This document shows, piece after piece, positions 21,001 through 24,148 of a DNA stretch of 24,148 nt. The DNA is taken from contig JBBBWG010005524.1 of the NCBI GenBank assembly GCA_037176905.1, forward strand, positions 3,705 through 27,852, read 5' to 3'. The notes under the pieces were generated by a model. That model made no database searches, was not told the DNA's origin, and was given only the letters and a program-made list of their open reading frames with translations. Position 1 is the stretch's first letter; every line of letters begins with the position of its first letter. Both the position numbers and the translations under genes were made by a program. The stretch comes from Azolla pinnata (taxonomy: Eukaryota > Streptophyta > Polypodiopsida > Salviniales > Salviniaceae).

Positions 21001-23377
21001 GGAGAAAACCAAGGCTACAAATAGATGTAGGAAGCCACTTCATTATTAATCAAGTTTTCTACCATTGACCGTCATAATGCATTTCCAATCTTCTTGTTCA
21101 ATGGCATCATCTTTTTGATGTTTGTAGTAATTATCTGTGTCATCTGGATCTTGTGCAACCATCGATGGGCGCCATAACAATGACTCTGGACCTGAAGCAT
21201 AAAAATTATACTAGTAAACTTCGTATATCCTTATCGAGATAACAAATAGATGGTACAAATATAGCTTTCTAAAAAAGTTCAGAAACTATAATGTAGCCTA
21301 TTTTAGACAAGATGCGAGCGAACAAGCATCAAGGATAGGGGCACACAATGCTGTGACTGCCCATAATCCTTGCATGAGCTACGATGAGCATCTACTGGAT
21401 TTACATTGCGATACATGTAGCATATATGCAATTGTAACCCAGCACTGAGAGCCTCCGCCCTACTAGGTGTATGATAGGTCCTGGTGGAAGCTCACCGGAA
21501 AGCATAAGGCAGCACTGATAGGTAAAGATGTCCCAAAACAGGTCTGGGTTGTTTTCTAAGATTTTCTAATGTCTCGCTTCATCAGACTTTGCACTTGAAG
21601 GTTTTTGTTGCATTATAAGCCCACAAACTCATTTGATAGAATTGCACTCCAGTTAGAAAATCTTTACATTTACAATATCAAACGATATAATTCCCCACTA
21701 ATTACATTTTGAAGTCTTATTAAAAAAACAATAGATCAAGATCTAAAGGAGAACTTAGATGGCTATTTATAAATGGAGATGCCAGTACAAACCTCTTCCT
21801 ATTTTGATAGAATTGCGAGATAACTTCATACAAGACCGTGCCTGAGAACGAATGGAACCTGTAAGCTTAAACCTGCATGTCATAGAGCATATATCTTCAG
21901 CAAGTAGTGAAAACAAAAGGAATAGAAGCAATGGGATGGTAAGAGGAAATAAGATAAGAGTCATGTTATCTTACTCTCCTTCACCGGGAAGATTTCTTCG
22001 AGCACCTCCTTTCTCGCTCTCAGACATACTCTATATATTTCCGTTATGAGGTTAAGAAGGGATCACAGGCAGATAAGATCTGCATTCAAAAACTTCCTTT
22101 AGTGGTTCAAGGAATTACCTGTTCTTTTGCATGTTGGAATGCAGAAAGCCATTTCTCTGCCTCACCAGCGCTGCAGCAGGCAAGCTGTTTCCGCCGACAA
22201 GCTCAGCAATTTTCACAAAAATTGGAACAACCATCAACAAAGAAATAAAAAAGAGTACCTTTCCCTGTTTGTGAGAATCGACAAAGCTATAGATTTTAAG
22301 CACATACAGGGCCTGAAAGGAGAAACTCTGTATGAGTATATTGAATGGAGAAGTAGTAGTTACATGGATGGCACCAATGTTGAGGTAAAACTGATTCTTA
22401 CCTTGCCATGGTATATTTGCCGGCCTAGTTCCTCTACCATCAAGCTGATTCCTACAACACCACATCGAACAGGCTGCAACAGATATGCACGATTTACTTT
22501 ACGAATTTGTACCGCGGATTCTAGACATGAAAGACACATAATAATTGCCGTGTTTCAGAGAATTGGACACCAATAATGGAGGCGGGAGAGATTCTTGGCT
22601 CTAAATTGACGAGAATGATGGACGTTGCTTTCACAGGGATCATAATTCATCACTAAAGTACAACAGCTAACCGGTTTTTTCAGTACATTATCTGCTAGAG
22701 GTTTCGTATTTTGGCCGTCCAAGGAAATGGCGCTTTTGCAGTAAGCAGGAAAAGAACCACAAAGTGATGAGATTAAAGCATATTCGCGGAGTGCAAATGC
22801 GTGCAACTTCCATGATGAGGCATTTCAACAATCAGGCTTGTCATATCCATCAAATGATTGTGATCTCCAACCAAACTCATGAATTATATTCAGATTAACA
22901 AACAGACGGAGGTGTAATGACTCGTAAGCCTTCCTTTCAAGGTCTTCACCTATCGATGCACATGCAGACAAATGCAAGCATTTATTTGTCCAGGCAGCGT
23001 CTAATCCAGCAAACGCACAACTTTCTTTCACCTCAGGGCTATATTGTATGGAGAACCTACAAAAAGTTTGAATTCCAACTCCCAAGACCATGGCGTTGCT
23101 TCTCTTCTTTGCATGAAGACCATTCGAAGGAGAATTGGAAGGAAGAAAAGACGTGCGAGAACCTGCAGTATACCTTTCTTGGCTTTTCATGAGGATTGGC
23201 TGTGTACATCTCCACGCGAGTTCCTCTGATGATGAGATATCGAGAGCGGCAGAACTGGTATCCCAGAGAATTGACGCCAACGTGGTAGAGCCATCCCTCG
23301 TAGAAAACCCCTCCTCCGCCATTTCTGTTCGGCGAAGTAGGGCTAGTATCGTCGGCAGGAAGAACTAGCGACGCCAT
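18093..23377 (-). CDS. EDR2L: ENHANCED DISEASE RESISTANCE 2-like protein (PH, START, DUF1336)
   Basis: Lipid-binding regulator. The founding Arabidopsis EDR2 restrains cell death and defence. Twenty-two inferred exons (high to low): 23377-23174, 22473-22402, 22312-22259, 22184-22119, 22030-21975, 21872-21793, 21191-21063, 20973-20939, 20819-20716, 20613-20518, 20413-20349, 20258-20187, 20099-19932, 19851-19610, 19507-19438, 19368-19193, 19101-19000, 18927-18880, 18797-18654, 18581-18486, 18394-18293, 18188-18093. All phases join, giving 758 residues (EDR2 is about 720). The PH domain is about 24-132 (YEGWLYHVG, LMVEELGR, LYVLKIY, AEKWLSAF). START is about 221-400 (LRIFED, MKSVGVVDATPDQVF, RRW, WEISPLP). 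A Glu/Asp-rich linker spans 401-481. DUF1336 is about 541-750 (CWSDPGGQGFMVRG, GDPLLKLLGVDW, GDDTFRNSRLKLIP, GSSSVARSVCGLVLGY). The C-terminus is ELPEYLLGVSRI plus a short tail. Exon 15, in the linker, is the least certain. The final acceptor follows a (GATGAC)n tract and not a pyrimidine tract. Confidence 0.93.
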
Positions 23378-23878
23378 TAGCTTCTCTTTCTCAGCAGACG
23401 GTTTGCTTAACCGTTTTCCTTTGACACAGGTTGAAAGACGGTACGGATTTCAAGAATGCAGAAGCGTGGAGAGAGAGAAAGAGAAGGTAGGCACTCTCAG
23501 AGGGAGGATGAAACGGAGATGGTGAGCATCCGTAAGGCTTGTCTCACGGTTGAAAAGAACGACGTGAACGGGAAGGATTGCCAGTGGAAGGATCATAAGC
23601 TATGGCGGAAACGGTCCGTGGAAACGGAGAGAGAGCCGCAGGAGACGGAAAGAAAGAAAACGCCAGTGGAGGAGGAAGCAGAAAGAGGAAGGAATGAAGA
23701 GGAAGGCGTGGGGAGAAGAAATCTCAGAGCGAGCGAGCGAGCAAGGCGGAACGGAAGGGCCAGATACGTGGAAGAAGAAGAATCTCCAGAAGAAGAAGAA
23801 GTAGAAGAAAGAACTCGAAATGGCAAGGAGAACGGGGCGTGATATAAAGAAAGAAGAAGAAGAACCTGCGTATGAAGA

Positions 23879-23899
23879 TGGTGGTGGTGGTGGTGGTGG
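23879..23899 (+). repeat. (GGT)n microsatellite
   Basis: About six GGT units ending in GGCGG, within the purine-rich upstream region of the EDR2-like gene. Confidence 0.8.
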
Positions 23900-23966
23900 C
23901 GGCTATGGCGCAGACCTGCGGCAAACTGCAGACTGTTATGAATTGCTTGCTGCAGACCATGAATGC

Positions 23967-24040
23967 GAAGAAGAAGAAGAAGGAAGAAGGAAGAAGAAGA
24001 AGACGAAGAAGACGACGAAGAAGAAGAAGAAGAAGAAACA
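23967..24040 (+). repeat. (GAA)n-type purine tract upstream of EDR2L
   Basis: GAA units interrupted by GGA and GAC triplets. Read in the direction of the EDR2-like gene it is a TTC-rich pyrimidine tract, comparable to those upstream of the GPAT and DOMON genes. Confidence 0.85.
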
Positions 24041-24098
24041 GACACAGACAGAGCTGACAACAGAAAATGTCTGTGCCCGGGGGGGCAACCAGCTCTTT

Positions 24099-24148
24099 CC
24101 CGTCCCCCCCACCCGCTTCCCCCCGTCCCCCCCTCCCTTTCACCCCCC
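24099..24148 (-). other. G-quadruplex-forming sequence at the window end
   Basis: Seven C-runs of three to seven bases occur within 50 bases on the plus strand. The minus strand therefore has seven G-runs with loops of 1-5 bases, far exceeding the usual G3N1-7 quadruplex rule. It lies about 720 bases upstream of the EDR2-like ATG. It continues to the window edge, so its full extent is unknown. Confidence 0.7.

Larger units (their letters stand above)
23378..24066. other. Upstream region of the EDR2-like gene, purine-rich on + strand
   Basis: Presumed 5' UTR and promoter of the minus-strand gene. On the plus strand it is dominated by GAA, GAAAG and GGA repeats, so the sense strand of the EDR2-like gene is pyrimidine-rich. 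Long open frames on both strands here come from the repeat composition (poly-Glu/Arg or poly-Ser/Leu) and show no domain. I see no clear TATA box; ATATAAAG at 23840 is only a weak candidate. Confidence 0.6.

Noticed and set aside
22825..23322. 165-residue minus-strand open frame overlapping EDR2-like exon 1
   Set aside because: It overlaps exon 1 in another frame and otherwise lies in intron 1. It shows no PH-like pattern, whereas exon 2 at 22473-22402 continues the PH domain in phase.
23456..23842. 128-residue Glu/Arg-rich plus-strand open frame
   Set aside because: Composition follows directly from GAA/GGA repeats upstream of the opposite gene. No domain, splice structure or promoter supports it.

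Overview
The window looks like nuclear DNA from a land plant. It carries three multi-exon genes with GT-AG introns, and each encodes a plant-typical protein. GC-rich 5' exons grading into AT-rich downstream exons, plus one gene that is GC-rich throughout, suggest a flowering plant and possibly a commelinid monocot. The species call is inference only. All exon coordinates were reconstructed by hand from reading frame, splice dinucleotides and family similarity.

Layout: (1) 1102-8845 (+) is a plastid glycerol-3-phosphate acyltransferase gene (ATS1/ACT1 type) with 13 inferred exons and a predicted 462-residue product. (2) 11967-15507 (+) is a cytochrome b561/DOMON locus. A 100-N assembly gap at 12380-12479 splits it, and almost the same DOMON segment lies on both sides. 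(3) 18093-23377 (-) is a PH-START-DUF1336 protein of the ENHANCED DISEASE RESISTANCE 2-like family, with 22 inferred exons and a predicted 758-residue product. Genes 2 and 3 converge on the spacer 15508-18092.

The genes do not form a functional unit. One works in plastid glycerolipid synthesis, one in transmembrane ascorbate-linked electron transfer, and one is a lipid-binding regulator. There is no operon, CRISPR array, rRNA gene or complete tRNA gene.

The non-coding DNA is unusually rich in local tandem duplication. It has a ~76-bp repeat in GPAT intron 1, three successive ~184-264-bp duplications in GPAT intron 8, and a triplicated 5' splice site in the first post-gap intron of the b561 gene. 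The second b561 intron has ~37-bp and ~172-bp repeat layers, and the convergent spacer has a 201-bp tandem pair. Long TTC/GAA tracts lie upstream of all three genes, with the pyrimidine strand as the sense strand. A dispersed SINE-like repeat occurs three times. I found no convincing new biological system. The most useful points to check are the probably misassembled or tandemly duplicated DOMON locus and the duplicated splice donors.
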